Shown: positions 61,890 through 64,000 of the stretch, one piece after another
Numbering within the stretch: the stretch's first letter is position 1
Layout of the letters: each line of letters opens with the position of its first letter
Assembly: GCF_900102265.1 (NCBI RefSeq)
Contig: NZ_FNBH01000004.1
Span: 124,001 to 188,000, forward strand
DNA: 64,000 nt
Direction of reading: 5' to 3'
DNA from: Epilithonimonas hungarica
Lineage (GTDB): Bacteria; Bacteroidota; Bacteroidia; Flavobacteriales; Weeksellaceae
Program-made: the position numbers and the translations under genes
The notes under the pieces: model-generated
Seen by the model: only the letters and a program-made list of their open reading frames with translations
Told to the model about the DNA's origin: nothing
Database searches by the model: none

Positions 61890-64000
61890 ATGAAAAAAAA
61901 TCTAATTTTACCAATCGCACTTTGCAGTGCCGTGATGATTTTCGGAATCGGAAAAGGAATTTCTTTTTTTTCAGATTCATCGAATGGGAATCCAGTAACG
62001 TCCTTTTCATCAACCAATGAGATCAAAAAGACAAATGAATTCTCAAAAAAATATTCAAAACCTTTTGAAGCAACGCCGGCTTCTGTTAATTGGCCATTGA
62101 TTGCTGATGTTACGACCAAATCTTTGGAGGGTAATCTGGAGTCTGGTCTGGTCTATCCAACAGCTGTATTGAAAACCGAAGTCAACTCAAAAGTTGATTT
62201 CACCGGCGACGGAATAGTTGATAGCAATATCGATTTCTATCAATATAGTGGAACCAGCAATAGCTGGACTGGAACAGGAAGTACAACTGTCATCGATGAA
62301 ACCAAATACGTACAGTTTGATGTCAATGCAACTAATGGCGGAACCTTTACGATTAACAGAGTAGAAGCTTTGGTGGGAGGTGCTGGAACAAGTAATATGT
62401 ATTATCAGGCATTTTACAGTTTGAATGCAGATTTCTCAGACAGGGTCCAGATCAAAAGTGCGACGCAGTTAACGCCGAGCGGCAAAGCACAAACATTGGA
62501 TGTGACGCTTGCAACCTCTGTAGTGATTTCGGGAAGCCAGAAATTCTACCTCAGATTTTATCCTTATCTGGCATCTGCTACTACCGGAAAACAATTTGCA
62601 CTTAGGAATGTGAAGATCTCCGGAATTATGGAAGGTGATGTTGCCAATCCGGCAACGGTTTCTACTACTGCAGTTTCATCTATCTCAACAACAACAGCTA
62701 AAACCGGCGGAACTATTTCCAGCAACGGTGGTGGAGCAATATCGGAAAGTGGAGTGGTTTGGAGCACGAATCAGAATCCAACAATTGCAGATTTGAAAAC
62801 TACCGAGAATGCAACTTCCGGCCCTTATATAAGTTCTTTAACCAGTTTATTGCCAAATACGACATATTACGTTCGAGCTTATGCAACCAATTCAGCAGGA
62901 ACATCCTACGGTTCTCAGGTAAGTTTTACGACTTTGGCAAGTATTGTTGCGCCAGCAGTTACAACAACGTCGCAATCCCAGGTTACCAACAAATCTTTTG
63001 TGGTTTCGGGGAATGTTACTGATTGGGGCGGAGCAGATGTTACAGACAGAGGCATTGTCTGGTCAAAAACGGAAACAGCGCCAAGCCTGGATAATGCAAC
63101 CAAAGTATCGACAGGTTCTGGCTTGGGGACTTTTTCTTCTTACGTTTATGGTGTTAGTCCTTCAACTCTTTATTATGTAAGAACATTTGCGACCAATTCA
63201 GCAGGAACATCTTACGGCAGTACAGCAACGGTTACAACAAAAGCAACTGACCCAGACGTCATCAGAACTATTGCCAAAGATGGGTCGGGGGATTATACAA
63301 CGGTTCAGGCGGCTTTTGATGCAGTTCCGGATAATTATACGGGCAGATGGATCATTCATATCAAACCAGGAACTTATACAGAAAGGCCGACACTTTTGGC
63401 TGCAAAATCAAACGTATTCTTAATTGGGGATGATGCTGCCACAACAATTATTACCAATAATATCTCTGCAGGCGACATCAATCCCGATACAGGTTTGGCC
63501 TACGGAACATCGCTTTCGCAGACAATGGCGATTTTCGGAAGTGATTTTACAGCTTCAAAAATTACCATTGCCAATACTTTTGTGAACTCAACAGCTAATA
63601 CACAGGTCAATTCCCAGACACAAGCTGTTGCGCTTAAAACGCAAGGTGACCGCCAGGCTTTCTACGATTGCAGGGTCCTAGGTTATCAGGATACGTATTT
63701 AGGAAACAGTATTGGTAGGGCCTATTTCAAAAACTCTTATATAGAAGGTAATGTGGATTTCATTTTCGGAAGACAGACTGTGGTTTTCGACCATTGTACA
63801 ACCTATATCAATCGTAATAATAGTGTTGTAACAGCGCCATCAACAGAATCGACGACGAAATTCGGGTTTGTTTTCCTGGATTGTAATTTGACAGTTCCTG
63901 CCGCTGGAACAGCTGACTTTAACGGTGCAACGATCAGTAATTTCCATTTTGGAAGAGCTTGGCAGAATACACCAAAATCTGCTTTCATCAGATGTGAAAC
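61890..64000 (+). CDS. Multidomain secreted pectin methylesterase (CE8), 3' end missing
   Basis: About 703 codons are visible and the frame is open at the window end. Signal peptide (LILPIALCSAVMIFGIG); a beta-rich N-terminal domain (about 65-255, including YPTAVLKTEVNSKVDFTGDG and KFYLRFYPYLASATTGKQF); two Fn3-like repeats (about 257-350 and 352-450) each ending YYVRxxATNSAGTSYG; then CE8 from IRTIAKDGSGDYTTVQAAFD. Active-site motifs include QAVALKTQGDRQAFYDCRVL, GYQDTYLGN, YIEGNVDFIFGRQ and FGRAW. Compared with the two short CE8 enzymes, FQDTLY is GYQDTYLG and LGRPW is FGRAW. Confidence 0.9.
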   Translation, partial: MKKNLILPIALCSAVMIFGIGKGISFFSDSSNGNPVTSFSSTNEIKKTNEFSKKYSKPFEATPASVNWPLIADVTTKSLEGNLESGLVYPTAVLKTEVNSKVDFTGDGIVDSNIDFYQYSGTSNSWTGTGSTTVIDETKYVQFDVNATNGGTFTINRVEALVGGAGTSNMYYQAFYSLNADFSDRVQIKSATQLTPSGKAQTLDVTLATSVVISGSQKFYLRFYPYLASATTGKQFALRNVKISGIMEGDVANPATVSTTAVSSISTTTAKTGGTISSNGGGAISESGVVWSTNQNPTIADLKTTENATSGPYISSLTSLLPNTTYYVRAYATNSAGTSYGSQVSFTTLASIVAPAVTTTSQSQVTNKSFVVSGNVTDWGGADVTDRGIVWSKTETAPSLDNATKVSTGSGLGTFSSYVYGVSPSTLYYVRTFATNSAGTSYGSTATVTTKATDPDVIRTIAKDGSGDYTTVQAAFDAVPDNYTGRWIIHIKPGTYTERPTLLAAKSNVFLIGDDAATTIITNNISAGDINPDTGLAYGTSLSQTMAIFGSDFTASKITIANTFVNSTANTQVNSQTQAVALKTQGDRQAFYDCRVLGYQDTYLGNSIGRAYFKNSYIEGNVDFIFGRQTVVFDHCTTYINRNNSVVTAPSTESTTKFGFVFLDCNLTVPAAGTADFNGATISNFHFGRAWQNTPKSAFIRCE

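Noticed and set aside
62884-63217. Direct repeats of about 28 bp in the last gene as a mobile or CRISPR-like repeat
   Set aside because: They are the matching ends (ATNSAGTSYG) of two Fn3-like protein domains, in frame and 306 bp apart.

Overview
The window is low-GC DNA from a member of the Bacteroidota, most probably a Chryseobacterium-like flavobacterium. The evidence is promoters with a TAnnTTTG -7 element, SusC/SusD transport, type IX secretion (T9SS) sorting tails on several secreted proteins, and orphan helix-turn-helix proteins typical of Chryseobacterium genomes. No tRNA, rRNA, CRISPR array or complete insertion sequence was seen.

Layout. 1-1.7 kb: the end of a surface protein, then a cassette of small unknown genes (two short proteins that may share a BamE-like fold, two orphan HTH proteins). 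1.75-3.5 kb: nitric-oxide defence, flavohaemoglobin hmp with nsrR, behind a long palindrome that matches the NsrR-type site. 3.5-11.1 kb: a stress region with a cold-shock protein, a MaoC-type hydratase, an unknown 203-aa protein, a catalase-fold protein, a large KatE-type catalase, a tiny membrane protein, a Crp/Fnr regulator and a small lipoprotein. Three promoters here carry the same dyad (TTATGAY-N4-RTCATAA) exactly 33 bp upstream of the -7 element. 11.3-13.7 kb: an acyl-CoA dehydrogenase-like protein and a cold-shock-domain protein with a long leader. 13.8-16.9 kb: a thiamin salvage operon (TPP riboswitch, thiM-thiE-thiD-tenA). 17-21.3 kb: a composite dispersed repeat and two divergent SDR/AraC pairs. 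21.5-28.5 kb: a cobalamin riboswitch followed by btuB, a BtuG-like propeller lipoprotein, a BtuH-like surface lipoprotein and a T9SS-sorted propeller protein. 28.5-29.5 kb: lipoate-protein ligase.

29.5-64 kb is a pectin utilisation region. The minus-strand operon kduI-kduD-uxaC-kdgF-kdgK-yhcH-kdgA-exuT-uxaB-uxaA imports and catabolises saturated and unsaturated galacturonate to pyruvate and glyceraldehyde-3-phosphate. The divergent plus-strand unit has susC-susD, then secreted enzymes: pectate lyases (PL1), pectin methylesterases (CE8), a GH105 unsaturated uronyl hydrolase, GH43, a CE12 acetylesterase, GH28 and an alpha/beta-hydrolase esterase. Two tandemly duplicated small secreted proteins of unknown function and a multidomain CE8 enzyme cut off by the window end complete it. 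Six copies of a LacI-type operator built on AATCGATT sit in pairs around the kduI/susC divergent promoter and both duplicated genes, so one regulator probably ties the cytoplasmic and secreted halves together. That regulator is not encoded in the window.

The two observations I find most worth following are the fixed-geometry Crp/Fnr-like regulon at 5.4-10.9 kb and the paired-operator LacI circuit with its duplicated promoter/secreted-protein modules at 57.9-60.4 kb.
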